From an uncultured Candidatus Pelagibacter sp. (GTDB lineage Bacteria > Pseudomonadota > Alphaproteobacteria > Pelagibacterales > Pelagibacteraceae): a stretch of 64,000 nucleotides of DNA. Location: contig CAJQSQ010000004.1 in the NCBI GenBank assembly GCA_905616395.1, positions 1 through 64,000 on the forward strand. The letters are read 5' to 3'. Positions 38,775 through 48,066 of this stretch are shown one piece after another; within the stretch, counting starts at the first letter, position 1, and the number at the start of each line of letters is the position of its first letter. Both the position numbers and the translations under genes were made by a program. A model generated the notes under the pieces. It searched no databases. It was not told the origin of the DNA and saw nothing but the letters and a program-made list of their open reading frames with translations.

Positions 38775-39378
38775 AAAACCAATAATCGTATTTGAAGGTA
38801 TAGAGGGAACTGGCAAATCTCATCACATAAAAAATGTTGCAAATTATCTAAAACGTAAAAAAATTAAATTTATTCAAATTAGAGAACCAGGTGGTAGTGT
38901 AAATTCAGAAAAAATAAGAAATCTTATTCTCGATAACAAATCAACATTTAATAATGAAACAGATTTATTGCTTTATTTATCCGCAAGAAGTGAAAATATA
39001 GAAATCATAAAACAAAATGCTGGTAAAAAAATCATTCTGATAGATAGGTTTTCAGACTCAACAATTGCTTACCAGCATTATGGAATGGGTGTAAACCTAA
39101 AATTTATACAAAATATTAATAATCATCTTTTAAGAAATATTAAAATTGATTTTACCTTCTTGAATACGGTTAATTTACCAAATATGAAAAAAAGACTTAG
39201 GCTAAGAAAAAAACTTAACAGATACGATAAATTTAACAGTAAGTTTTATGAAAAAGTACAAAATGGTTTTATAAAGATATTAAAAAAAAATCCCAAAAAA
39301 TATATTAGAATAAATTCAAATCTAGATATAGATCTTAATGAAAATATAATATTAAATAAGATTAACGACTTAATTTAG
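38767..39378 (+). CDS. tmk: thymidylate kinase
   Basis: Phosphorylates dTMP to dTDP. It is 203 aa with the P-loop FEGIEGTGKSHH near residue 9-20, IREPGGS, and the DRFSDSTIAYQHYG block. Four bases separate it from holB, the standard arrangement. Confidence 0.95.
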   Translation: MSKKPIIVFEGIEGTGKSHHIKNVANYLKRKKIKFIQIREPGGSVNSEKIRNLILDNKSTFNNETDLLLYLSARSENIEIIKQNAGKKIILIDRFSDSTIAYQHYGMGVNLKFIQNINNHLLRNIKIDFTFLNTVNLPNMKKRLRLRKKLNRYDKFNSKFYEKVQNGFIKILKKNPKKYIRINSNLDIDLNENIILNKINDLI

Positions 39379-39382
39379 ATTT

Positions 39383-40315
39383 ATGAATTTAAAACCATCA
39401 GAAAATACTAAGATTTATGGTATGGAAAATTTCTTTAACGAGTTAGTTGGGCTATATAAACAAAAAAAATTGCCTAATAAAATTTTATTATCTGGAAAAA
39501 AAGGATCGGGAAAATCAACATTATCCTATCATTTAATCAATTATATTTTATCCGAAAATGAGGAACACAAATATAATTTAGAAAACCTTAGCATCAGTAA
39601 GAATAATAAATCTTATAAACTTTTACAAAATAACTCACATCCTAATTTCTATTTAATAGATCTATTAACTGAAAAAAAAAGCATTGATGTAAGTCAAATA
39701 CGTGAAATGATTAATTACACAAATAAATCAACATTCAATAATAGGGCAAGATTTATTTTAATAGATAATGTTGAAAATTTAAATAAGAATTCTGTTAATG
39801 CACTGCTTAAGATTATTGAAGAGCCAAATGAAAATGTTTTTTTTATTTTAATAAATAATAGTGAAAAATATATACTACCAACTCTTAAATCACGATGTTT
39901 AACATTTAAGATTAATTTAACATTTAATGATTCTATAAATATCTCAAACTCAATACTTGAAAAAAATGTGCTTGAGCTTCTTAGTTATGACTTGCTGAGT
40001 TATTATAATTCTCCTGGTGAAATAATTAGCTTATTTAATTTTGCAGAGGAAAAATCAATTAATTTAAAAGATCATACTATTTCTAGTTTTATCAACTTAA
40101 TAATAGAAAATAATTATTATAAGAAAAATAAACCTATTAAAATTCTGTTAATAAACTTAATTGAGTTATTCTTTTTAAAAAAATACATGGTAACAAATAC
40201 AAAGATTGCACTAATTAATTTTTATCATAAATTTATGAAAAAAATTTATAATATGGAAAATTTTAATCTTGATGAGGAAAGTCTATTTTTAGAATTTAAA
40301 TCAAAATTATTATAA
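39383..40315 (+). CDS. holB: DNA polymerase III subunit delta prime
   Basis: Part of the clamp loader. It is 310 aa with an AAA+ fold: Walker A LLSGKKGSGKSTLS, ILIDNVENLNKNSVNALLKIIEEP, and LKSRCLTFKIN. The zinc-binding cysteines of classic delta prime are not evident. It is directly followed by metG with no gap. Confidence 0.9.
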   Translation: MNLKPSENTKIYGMENFFNELVGLYKQKKLPNKILLSGKKGSGKSTLSYHLINYILSENEEHKYNLENLSISKNNKSYKLLQNNSHPNFYLIDLLTEKKSIDVSQIREMINYTNKSTFNNRARFILIDNVENLNKNSVNALLKIIEEPNENVFFILINNSEKYILPTLKSRCLTFKINLTFNDSINISNSILEKNVLELLSYDLLSYYNSPGEIISLFNFAEEKSINLKDHTISSFINLIIENNYYKKNKPIKILLINLIELFFLKKYMVTNTKIALINFYHKFMKKIYNMENFNLDEESLFLEFKSKLL

Positions 40316-41857
40316 ATGGATAAAAACTACTATATCACAACCCCAATTTACTACCCTTCAGCAAAACCTCATATGGGTCATGCTTACTCGAGCATTACTG
40401 CTGACTTTTTTGCCAGATTTAAACGTATAGATGGTTTCGATGTTCATTTTTTAACAGGCACTGATGAGCACGGTTTAAAAATACAAAGAGCAGCGGAGAA
40501 AAGAAATGTTGATCCTAAGGCTTTTTGTGATGAAATTAGTCAAACATTTAGAGATCTTTCAAAAACATTAAATTTATCTAATACCGATTTCATTAGAACT
40601 ACAGAAGAAAGGCACAAAAAAACAGTTCAACATTTATGGAAAGAGCTTGAAAAAAATGATGATATTTATTTATCAAAATATTCGGGCTGGTATTCTGTTT
40701 CTGACGAAGCTTTCTATAGTGATGAAGAGATTACTGAAAAAGAAAACATTAAGATAGCAACTGCATCTGGTTCAACAGTTGAATGGATAGAGGAAGAGTC
40801 TTATTTTTTTAGGCTGTCTAAATGGCAAGATAAATTACTAAATTATTATGAAACAAATCCTGATTTTATTTCACCAAAATCTAGAAAAAATGAAGTAATT
40901 AGCTTTGTAAAAGGGGGGTTAAAAGACCTATCTATAAGTCGTAAAGCATTCTCCTGGGGCATCAAGGTCCCTAACAATCCAGATCATGTAATTTATGTTT
41001 GGCTCGATGCTCTAACTAATTATATAAGTGCTTTAAACTATCCAGATACAAATGATACTTTATTCAAAAAATTTTGGCCTGCATCAGTTCATTTAATAGG
41101 TAAGGATATATTAAGATTTCACTCTGTATATTGGCCTGCATTTTTAATGGCTGCGAAAATACCTTTACCTAAGAAAGTTTATGGTCATGGCTGGATTTTG
41201 TCTGGTGATGAAAAAATGTCTAAATCTAAAGGAAATATTCTTGACCCTTTAGATATTATTGAAATTTATGGTCTTGATCCATTAAGATATTATTTAATTA
41301 AAGAAGTTTCATTTGGTAATGATGGTAACATTTCCCAAGATAAATTAGAGGATTGTATCAATAGTGATTTAGCTAATAATTATGGAAATTTATGTCAAAG
41401 AGTGACAGCATTTGCTGAGAAAAATTGCTCATCATCTATACCTGATAATAAAAAATTTAACGATGAGGATTTAGTAATGCTAAATAAATTTACTAATAAT
41501 TTAAAGGCAATACGTACTGAAATTGATAATCAAAATATTAATTATTATATTAATTTTATTGTTAGTGCTTTATTTGAAGCAAATAAGTATTTTAATGACC
41601 AGGAACCTTGGAAAAAAAAAGATAATAAAGACAGATTAAATACAATTGTCTATACATCTTTAGAAATGATCAGAAAAATTTCATTCATGCTTTATCCTAT
41701 AATTCCAAGTTCAATAGAAAAAGCCTTAAAGATTTTTAATTTAAATGTAGATGCAATTAATTTTGAATCTATTGCAAAACATGACTATCTTGTATCTGGA
41801 AAACCTATTAACAAAATAGATATTTTATTTAAAAAAATTGAGAAGAAAAATGATTGA
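40316..41857 (+). CDS. metG: methionyl-tRNA synthetase
   Basis: Charges initiator and elongator tRNA-Met. It is 513 aa, with PSAKPHMGHAYSSITADF near residue 14 (HIGH) and [14 protein letters not shown] near 300. The usual zinc-knuckle cysteines are absent, as in the short MetRS class, and there is no C-terminal dimerisation domain. It overlaps tatD by eight bases. Confidence 0.96.
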   Translation: MDKNYYITTPIYYPSAKPHMGHAYSSITADFFARFKRIDGFDVHFLTGTDEHGLKIQRAAEKRNVDPKAFCDEISQTFRDLSKTLNLSNTDFIRTTEERHKKTVQHLWKELEKNDDIYLSKYSGWYSVSDEAFYSDEEITEKENIKIATASGSTVEWIEEESYFFRLSKWQDKLLNYYETNPDFISPKSRKNEVISFVKGGLKDLSISRKAFSWGIKVPNNPDHVIYVWLDALTNYISALNYPDTNDTLFKKFWPASVHLIGKDILRFHSVYWPAFLMAAKIPLPKKVYGHGWILSGDEKMSKSKGNILDPLDIIEIYGLDPLRYYLIKEVSFGNDGNISQDKLEDCINSDLANNYGNLCQRVTAFAEKNCSSSIPDNKKFNDEDLVMLNKFTNNLKAIRTEIDNQNINYYINFIVSALFEANKYFNDQEPWKKKDNKDRLNTIVYTSLEMIRKISFMLYPIIPSSIEKALKIFNLNVDAINFESIAKHDYLVSGKPINKIDILFKKIEKKND

Positions 41858-42614
41858 TTCTCATTGTCATTTAGATCATGAGCCCTTAGTTGAGAATTTA
41901 AGTGAAGTTATAAAAAGATCTAAAGAAGTAGGTATTTCAAAACTACTAACGATATGCACTACAGTAGAAAGTTTTGTTAGGATAAAGAATATTATTAAAT
42001 TAGATCCAATGATTTATGGAACGTTTGGTATTCACCCTCATGAAACTGAGGAAAGTCCTTTAATTGATAAAAATTATATAATTAATCAAATAAATCAAAA
42101 TGAAAGAATTATCGGTATAGGTGAAACTGGCTTAGATTTTTTTTATAATTATAGCAATAAAGAAAGGCAAATTGATAGCTTTAAAGCCCATATAGAGGCT
42201 TCTATAGACCTTGATATACCTATTATCATACACTCTAGAAATGCTGAGGATGAAACATATAAAATCCTAAAGCCATATAAATCAGAAAAATTAAAAATTT
42301 TAATGCATTGTTTCACTGGTTCATTAAATTTTGCAAATCAATTACTTGAATTAGATGCATTTTTTTCTGCAAGTGGAATAATTACTTTTAAAAATAGTTT
42401 AGATCTTCAGGAAACTTTTAAAAATATTCCCTTAGATAAATTACTTGTTGAAACAGATAGTCCATTTTTAGCTCCTATACCTATGAGGGGGAAAAAAAAT
42501 GAACCAAGTTTTATTAAATATACTCTAGAAAAATTATCTATTTTAAAAGAAAAGACCGATCAGGAAATGTCAGATTTAACTACTGAAAATTTTAATAAAC
42601 TTTTTAACCTGTAA
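41850..42614 (+). CDS. tatD: TatD-family metal-dependent deoxyribonuclease
   Basis: A TIM-barrel hydrolase acting in DNA repair/degradation or on 3' ends. The start MIDSHCHLDHEP at 41850 fits the family, giving 254 aa. Metal ligands are visible in DSHCHLD, IGETGLDF, HSRNAE, MHCFTG and ETDSPFLAP. Its stop overlaps the next gene start (TAATG). Confidence 0.95.
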   Translation: MIDSHCHLDHEPLVENLSEVIKRSKEVGISKLLTICTTVESFVRIKNIIKLDPMIYGTFGIHPHETEESPLIDKNYIINQINQNERIIGIGETGLDFFYNYSNKERQIDSFKAHIEASIDLDIPIIIHSRNAEDETYKILKPYKSEKLKILMHCFTGSLNFANQLLELDAFFSASGIITFKNSLDLQETFKNIPLDKLLVETDSPFLAPIPMRGKKNEPSFIKYTLEKLSILKEKTDQEMSDLTTENFNKLFNL

Positions 42615-43387
42615 TGTCTATTAAATTTGTCATTTTGGGTAGTGGTAGCTCAATGGGCGTACCAAGAGCAGATGGATATTCTGGAAATTGTGATTTAAAA
42701 AATAAAAAAAATTTTAGAACAAGATGTTCTGCTTTAATTAAATTTGAAGATCAAAATATTTTGATAGATACATCTCCAGATTTAAGGTCACAACTACTAA
42801 AAAATAAAATTAAATCTATTAGCAAAGTTTTTTATACACATCTACATGCAGATCAAACACATGGTATTAATGACCTTCGTCCATTTTTCTTAACTAACAA
42901 GAAGCAAATTCCAGTCTACGCGGATTCTGTAACAAAAAAATATTTATTTTCGACTTTTAAATATTGTTTTAAATCATCTTATGGTTATCCATCTACTTTA
43001 AATATTAATGGTCTTAAAAAAGAACATCAATTTACAAATAAAAATAAAAAAATTAAAATTGAATCAATACCAGTACAGCATGGTAAAATTGAAAGTATAT
43101 GCTATCTAATTAATAATAAATTAGCCTATGCAAGTGATATTAGTTTATTCTTTAAGAAAGATTACAAAAAATTAAAAAATTTAGAATACTTGATTATTGA
43201 CTGTCTGTGGTACCGTGATCATTCAGCACATTTCAATTTAGATCAAGTTTTGGAAATAGTTAAAATTCTTACTCCTAGAAAAACTATATTAACAAATATG
43301 CATAGCGATTTAGATTATATGAAACTTAAAAAAAGATTACCTAAAAATATTATTCCTGGTTTTGATGGTTTGACTGTTAGATTATAA
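42614..43387 (+). CDS. MBL-fold metallohydrolase (PhnP-like)
   Basis: A 257-aa metallo-beta-lactamase-fold protein with the zinc motif THLHADQTHG, GTSDSLGVPR-like GSSMGVPRADG at the N-terminus, and LIIDCLWYRDHSAHF. Family members include cyclic ribose phosphodiesterase PhnP. The gene follows tatD in many alphaproteobacteria, so the true role may be nucleotide or RNA processing. It converges on the glutathione peroxidase gene. Confidence 0.88.
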   Translation: MSIKFVILGSGSSMGVPRADGYSGNCDLKNKKNFRTRCSALIKFEDQNILIDTSPDLRSQLLKNKIKSISKVFYTHLHADQTHGINDLRPFFLTNKKQIPVYADSVTKKYLFSTFKYCFKSSYGYPSTLNINGLKKEHQFTNKNKKIKIESIPVQHGKIESICYLINNKLAYASDISLFFKKDYKKLKNLEYLIIDCLWYRDHSAHFNLDQVLEIVKILTPRKTILTNMHSDLDYMKLKKRLPKNIIPGFDGLTVRL

Positions 43388-43936
43388 GATTAAATCTATT
43401 TGTTTTGTTATTTTATCTGACATCGGTGTAATAAAAGAATTGAACGTGTCATGTATTTTGCCTTCTTTATTAATTAAAATTTTATGAAAATTCCACTTAG
43501 GAACAGTCGAGCTACCATAATTTTTTTTTGCCCATTTATATAAATCATGGGCATCATCACCTTTAACGTCTGTTTTATCAATTATTGGAAATGTAATATT
43601 AAAATTAGTTTCACAAAAATCCTTAATTTCGGAATTAGACCCTGGTTCTTGTCCACCAAACTGATTTGACGGAACACCAATTACATAGAAACCTTTGTCT
43701 TTATAATTCTCATAAAGGTCTTGAAGGCCTGTATATTGTTTAGTGAAACCACATTTACTAGCAACATTTACTAAAAGTATAGTTTTTCCTTTGTATTGAT
43801 TTAAATCAATAGTTTCATTATCAATATTTTTTATTGAGTGATCAAAAAATAGCTTTTCATACTTAGCATCAACTTTTTCAAAAAATGTAAACATAGATAT
43901 AATTAGTAGGATTAATAAATTATTTTTATAAAACAT
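43382..43936 (-). CDS. glutathione peroxidase-family protein, exported
   Basis: Reduces peroxides using thiols, probably thioredoxin. It is 184 aa with an N-terminal hydrophobic leader (residues 5-20, ending KVDAK). The active cysteine is C62 in NVASKCGFTKQY, with Gln in PSNQFGGQEPGS and Trp in VPKWNFHK completing the triad. It uses Cys rather than selenocysteine. A periplasmic location is inferred from the leader. It lies three bases after nhaA. Confidence 0.9.
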   Translation of the reverse strand: MFYKNNLLILLIISMFTFFEKVDAKYEKLFFDHSIKNIDNETIDLNQYKGKTILLVNVASKCGFTKQYTGLQDLYENYKDKGFYVIGVPSNQFGGQEPGSNSEIKDFCETNFNITFPIIDKTDVKGDDAHDLYKWAKKNYGSSTVPKWNFHKILINKEGKIHDTFNSFITPMSDKITKQIDLIL

Positions 43937-43939
43937 GAC

Positions 43940-45112
43940 TTACTTTTTAGTGGCATACAATAATATAAAATATCCAAATACTGTAGACAGTAAAGATCCC
44001 GCAAGAACACCAATTTTTACACCATCTATATACTGAATATTATCAGCAAAGGCTAAGTTTCCAACAAACAAACTCATTGTAAAACCAACACCTGTTAATA
44101 TTGAAACTCCATATAAGCTTAACCAGTTAGACTTATCTGGCATTTGTGCCACACCAAATTTAACCGCAAAGAAAGAAATCAACATTACTCCAACTTGTTT
44201 ACCCACGAACAACCCTAAAAGAATACCTAATGGAACAGGTTCTAATAAAGATGATAATGATAATCCTTCTAAAGACACACCTGCATTAGCGAATGCAAAT
44301 ATAGGCATAATCATAAAGGCAACATAAGGACTGATTGCATGCTCAAGTTTAATTAATAAAGAGAAATCTTTTTCTTTAATTCTATGAGGTATGGTCGTAG
44401 CTAAAAGAACACCTGCTATTGTTGCATGAATTCCAGACTTATATGTAAAGAACCACATGAAGGCACCAATTATTAAATAGGGTATGAACTTTTTAACACC
44501 AAATTTATTTAAAGTTAGTAATAAAATATATGAGATTAAGATTAAACTTAAATAGCTTATGCTTAAATCACCAGAATAGAAAAAAGCGATAATCAATATC
44601 GCACCGAGATCATCAATAATAGCAAGAGCTGTTAAAAAGATCTTTAAAGAAATTGGAACTCTTGAACCAAGTAAAGATAAAATTCCTAGTGAAAACGCTA
44701 TGTCTGTAGCCGATGGAATTGCCCAACCATTCAATGTTTCAGAATTCCCAAAGTTTATAAAAACATAGACTAGGGCAGGGACCACCATTCCCCCAACAGC
44801 ACCAATAATCGGAAGTAACGCTTTTTTTAAGTTAGAAAGTTCACCTTGAATAAATTCTCGTTTAATTTCTAGCGTTACAAAAAAAAAGAAAATTGCCATC
44901 AATAAATCATTAATCCAGTGATGTACGGAAAGTTTTAAACCAAAATCATTAATACCCACAAAGAGGTATTGGTTTAATGTATCAAAATATAAATTACCAA
45001 AACTAGAATTGCTTATTACAAGAGCAATAATTGCAGCAATTAACAAAACAAGACCACTGGCTGCTTCTAACTGAAAAAACCACTTAAAAGGCTTTGAAAG
45101 ATTTTTGATCAT
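43940..45112 (-). CDS. nhaA: Na+/H+ antiporter NhaA
   Basis: Exports sodium in exchange for protons in the inner membrane. It is 390 aa with about twelve helices. The key aspartates are in SATDIAFSLGILSLLG and ALAIIDDLGAILIIAFFY, and HATIAGVLLATTIP is present. It probably forms one transcript with the zinc-ribbon gene upstream and the peroxidase downstream. Confidence 0.95.
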   Translation of the reverse strand: MIKNLSKPFKWFFQLEAASGLVLLIAAIIALVISNSSFGNLYFDTLNQYLFVGINDFGLKLSVHHWINDLLMAIFFFFVTLEIKREFIQGELSNLKKALLPIIGAVGGMVVPALVYVFINFGNSETLNGWAIPSATDIAFSLGILSLLGSRVPISLKIFLTALAIIDDLGAILIIAFFYSGDLSISYLSLILISYILLLTLNKFGVKKFIPYLIIGAFMWFFTYKSGIHATIAGVLLATTIPHRIKEKDFSLLIKLEHAISPYVAFMIMPIFAFANAGVSLEGLSLSSLLEPVPLGILLGLFVGKQVGVMLISFFAVKFGVAQMPDKSNWLSLYGVSILTGVGFTMSLFVGNLAFADNIQYIDGVKIGVLAGSLLSTVFGYFILLYATKK

Positions 45113-45116
45113 AATT

Positions 45117-45665
45117 TTATGTTAAATCTCTAATAAATAATGAGATATCTTTAATACTTTCATAAAGATTATAAAGTATAAATTCAATATTTGGGACAAA
45201 TTGCCCAATAGGATATTTAAATGTATCTACAATAATTATAAAAGCTACGAATGAAATAATTGCCACAATAAATGAATTTAATATTTTTAAATTTTTTATC
45301 TTTTTGGGTTTGGATATAACGGTTATGTCTTCATTTATATTAACCTCAATATTTTTTCCTGTTTCTTCTTTGTTATAAATTTTAATTTTTTCATCAAGTT
45401 CTTCAACTGTATCTATTTCAACCTGTTCCTTTGATAGGTCTGCTGGATTGATCTCATCGTTGTTTGTAGGGTTATTTTGATCAAAAACACTAACATTATT
45501 ATTGTCAATATCTTCAACAATTGGGCTTACAGTATTTTCAAGAATTTCTTTTTTAAAAAACCATTTATAATTACAACTGGCACACTGCAACAAACGACCT
45601 TTGTCTGGAATTAAATTTGAATCTATATCAAATTTTTTATTACAATTATTACAAGTTATGATCAT
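45117..45665 (-). CDS. zinc-ribbon (MJ0042-type) membrane protein
   Basis: A 182-aa protein with an N-terminal zinc ribbon: CNNCNKKF at 5-12 and CASCNYKW at about 28-35. An acidic linker, one membrane helix near residues 126-146 (FIVAIISFVAFIIIVDTF) and a short outer segment follow. I chose MIITCNNC at 45665, because the 23 residues before it are not typical. Similar alphaproteobacterial proteins are of unknown role. An ATP-free sensory or scaffold role is inference. Confidence 0.8.
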   Translation of the reverse strand: MIITCNNCNKKFDIDSNLIPDKGRLLQCASCNYKWFFKKEILENTVSPIVEDIDNNNVSVFDQNNPTNNDEINPADLSKEQVEIDTVEELDEKIKIYNKEETGKNIEVNINEDITVISKPKKIKNLKILNSFIVAIISFVAFIIIVDTFKYPIGQFVPNIEFILYNLYESIKDISLFIRDLT

Positions 45666-45758
45666 TATTGATGTATATCTGATTCTTATAAAAAAGCCTT
45701 GTTTTTGATGTTCTTTATTCTTTGAAATTATCAATATCTAATGTATTAGTACCTCAAT

Positions 45759-45835
<77 letters not shown>

Positions 45836-45839
45836 ATTT

Positions 45840-46121
45840 ATGAAAAAAGTAAAAATTTATATTCCTACAAAAAATTCCATGCAGTCAGGCCTGGGTAAAT
45901 CAGACAAATGGGTTATCAAATTTGAAACTGAAAATGCTGGTGTTAACCCTTTAATGGGTTGGGAGACAAGTACCAATACTCTTTCAGAATTAAATTTAGA
46001 ATTTTCGACTAAAGAATTAGCAGCTGAATATGCAAAAAAAAATAAAATAGATTTCGAAATTATTGAACCACAAAAAAGAAAAACAATTAAAAAATCATAC
46101 GCTGATAATTTTCTTAAATAA
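45840..46121 (+). CDS. NDUFS4-like NADH dehydrogenase accessory subunit
   Basis: A 93-aa homologue of the 18-kDa accessory subunit of respiratory complex I, found in alphaproteobacteria and mitochondria. The signature [14 protein letters not shown], then [12 protein letters not shown] and [22 protein letters not shown], is clear. The start [12 protein letters not shown] at 45840 is used; a longer frame would run back into tRNA-Pro. It acts at the membrane-facing arm of complex I. Confidence 0.9.
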   Translation: MKKVKIYIPTKNSMQSGLGKSDKWVIKFETENAGVNPLMGWETSTNTLSELNLEFSTKELAAEYAKKNKIDFEIIEPQKRKTIKKSYADNFLK

Positions 46122-46126
46122 TCTAT

Positions 46127-47119
46127 ATGTTTAAATTTTTTGCAAAAAAAAAATGGCAATTATGGTCTTGGTTAGGTTCATTTGTAATTTTATTATCATT
46201 GTGGGTTCAAGTAAAAATTGATGTAAAAATAAATGAGTGGTTTGGTGTGTTCTACGATATGATTCAAAAAGCACTTGCTAAACCCAACGCTATTACAATT
46301 GAAGAGTACTGGGCAAATTTAGCATCATTTATTACACTAGCTGGAATATATATAGCTCTTTACGTTGTAATTAGTTTTTTTACAGCACACTTCTTGTTTA
46401 GATGGAGAACTGCGATGGTGGAATGGTATCATTCTGTTTATGATAGAGCTCGTAAAATAGAAGGTGCCTCACAAAGAGTTCAAGAAGATACAATTAAGTT
46501 TACCCGTATTATGGAATCTCTAGGTACAAGTTTTATTGAATCAGTCATGGTATTAATACAATTTACTCCAATTTTATTAGGGCTATCAGTCGGTATACCA
46601 ATTTTCTTTTTTGGTGATTGGCAATATGGACTGATAACTGGCGCATTACTTTGGACATTGGGTGGTACAGCATTCTTGATAGGATTAGGTTGGATATTGC
46701 GTTTAGTTGGAGTGGAATATGATCTACAAAAAAAAGAGGCTGCATACAGAAAGATATTAGTAGTAGCTGAAGATGATGGTAACGTTAGACCCAAAACAAT
46801 AAATGAATTATTTGATGACGTTCGATCAATTCACTTTTTAAGCTATACAAGGTATTTATATTTTAATATTGGTCGTATGGCTTACTTACAAGCAAATGTA
46901 TTATCAGCTTATGTTTTCTTGGCTCCAGCTATTGTAGCAGGTGTTGTAACATTAGGTGTTATGCAGCAAATTATAAGAGCTTTTGGAAGAGTTGAAGGTT
47001 CTATGCAATACCTATTAAAAGCTTGGCCTACCATTATAGAGTTAGCAAGTGTTTATAAACGTCTAAGAGAATTTGAGAGTGTAATAAATTCTACTGAAAT
47101 AGTTATTCAAAAAGATTAA
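46127..47119 (+). CDS. SbmA/BacA-family peptide transporter
   Basis: A 330-aa inner-membrane protein with about six to seven helices, homologous to SbmA/BacA, which imports antimicrobial peptides and other compounds using the proton gradient. Recognisable blocks are NEWFGVFYDMIQKAL, FLFRWRTAMVEWYHS, ASQRVQEDTIKFTRIMESLG and a C-terminal YLLKAWPTIIELASVYKRLREFE. There is no ATPase domain. In free-living marine bacteria the natural cargo is unknown; vitamin B12 or peptides are possible. It overlaps glpX by one base. Confidence 0.88.
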   Translation: MFKFFAKKKWQLWSWLGSFVILLSLWVQVKIDVKINEWFGVFYDMIQKALAKPNAITIEEYWANLASFITLAGIYIALYVVISFFTAHFLFRWRTAMVEWYHSVYDRARKIEGASQRVQEDTIKFTRIMESLGTSFIESVMVLIQFTPILLGLSVGIPIFFFGDWQYGLITGALLWTLGGTAFLIGLGWILRLVGVEYDLQKKEAAYRKILVVAEDDGNVRPKTINELFDDVRSIHFLSYTRYLYFNIGRMAYLQANVLSAYVFLAPAIVAGVVTLGVMQQIIRAFGRVEGSMQYLLKAWPTIIELASVYKRLREFESVINSTEIVIQKD

Positions 47120-48066
47120 TGGCTATTGATAAAAAATATGTTGATCAAATCATAAAAGTTTCTGAAAAGGCTGCTCTAGCATCATCTTATTTGGTTGGAA
47201 AAAAGGACAAGATTGCAGCAGATCAAGCAGCTGTCGATTCAATGAGGTTTGAATTAAATAAAATAGATATGAATGGTGAAGTTGTTATTGGAGAAGGTTC
47301 ACTTGATGAAGCTCCAATGCTTTATACTGGTGAAAAACTTGGAAATAAAAACGGTCCATATTTTGATATTGCTGTTGATCCTTTAGAAGGAACAAATTTT
47401 GCAGCAAATAATTTACCTGGCGCAACTTCTGTTATTGCTATTGCTGAAAAAGGAAATCTTTTTAATGCACCAGAAACATATATGGATAAAATTGCAACTG
47501 GACCAATTCAGAAGGGATTAGTAGATCTAGATTTTACATTAAAAAAAAATGTTTCAAATCTGGCTGATTTTCTAAATAAAGATATATCATCACTCACAGC
47601 ATGTGTAATGGATAGGCCAAGACATAAAAAAATAATAGATGAACTAATGCAACTAAATATTAATATTAAATTAATTACCGATGGTGATGTACTTGGTGCA
47701 TTGTATGTTACAAATCCAAAATATAATGTTGATATATTTTTGGGTATAGGGGGTGGACCAGAGGGAGTTCTGGCTGCTTCAGCTCTTGATGCCTTTGACT
47801 GCAATTTTCAAGGAAGATTCATATTTGATAACGACAAAGATATTAAAGATGCAAAAAAAATGGGAATAATTGATTTAGATAAAAAATACGAATTAAATGA
47901 AATTATAAAAGGAGACTCTATATTTTGCTCTACAGGAATTACCTCTAGTGAGATGCTAGACGGAGTGAAGATTGACGGCAATAAGTATATAACTGAAACA
48001 CTCGCTACTCATAAAAGTTTAAAATTTAAAGAAATCATAAAAAGAACAAATTTTATTGAAGAATGA
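47119..48066 (+). CDS. glpX: class II fructose-1,6-bisphosphatase
   Basis: Makes fructose-6-phosphate in gluconeogenesis. It is 315 aa with VIGEGSLDEAPMLYTGE, AVDPLEGTNFAANNLPGA and GIGGGPEGVLAASALD, all typical for GlpX. The end overlaps recJ by four bases (ATGA); glpX-recJ adjacency is conserved in alphaproteobacteria. Confidence 0.95.
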   Translation: MAIDKKYVDQIIKVSEKAALASSYLVGKKDKIAADQAAVDSMRFELNKIDMNGEVVIGEGSLDEAPMLYTGEKLGNKNGPYFDIAVDPLEGTNFAANNLPGATSVIAIAEKGNLFNAPETYMDKIATGPIQKGLVDLDFTLKKNVSNLADFLNKDISSLTACVMDRPRHKKIIDELMQLNINIKLITDGDVLGALYVTNPKYNVDIFLGIGGGPEGVLAASALDAFDCNFQGRFIFDNDKDIKDAKKMGIIDLDKKYELNEIIKGDSIFCSTGITSSEMLDGVKIDGNKYITETLATHKSLKFKEIIKRTNFIEE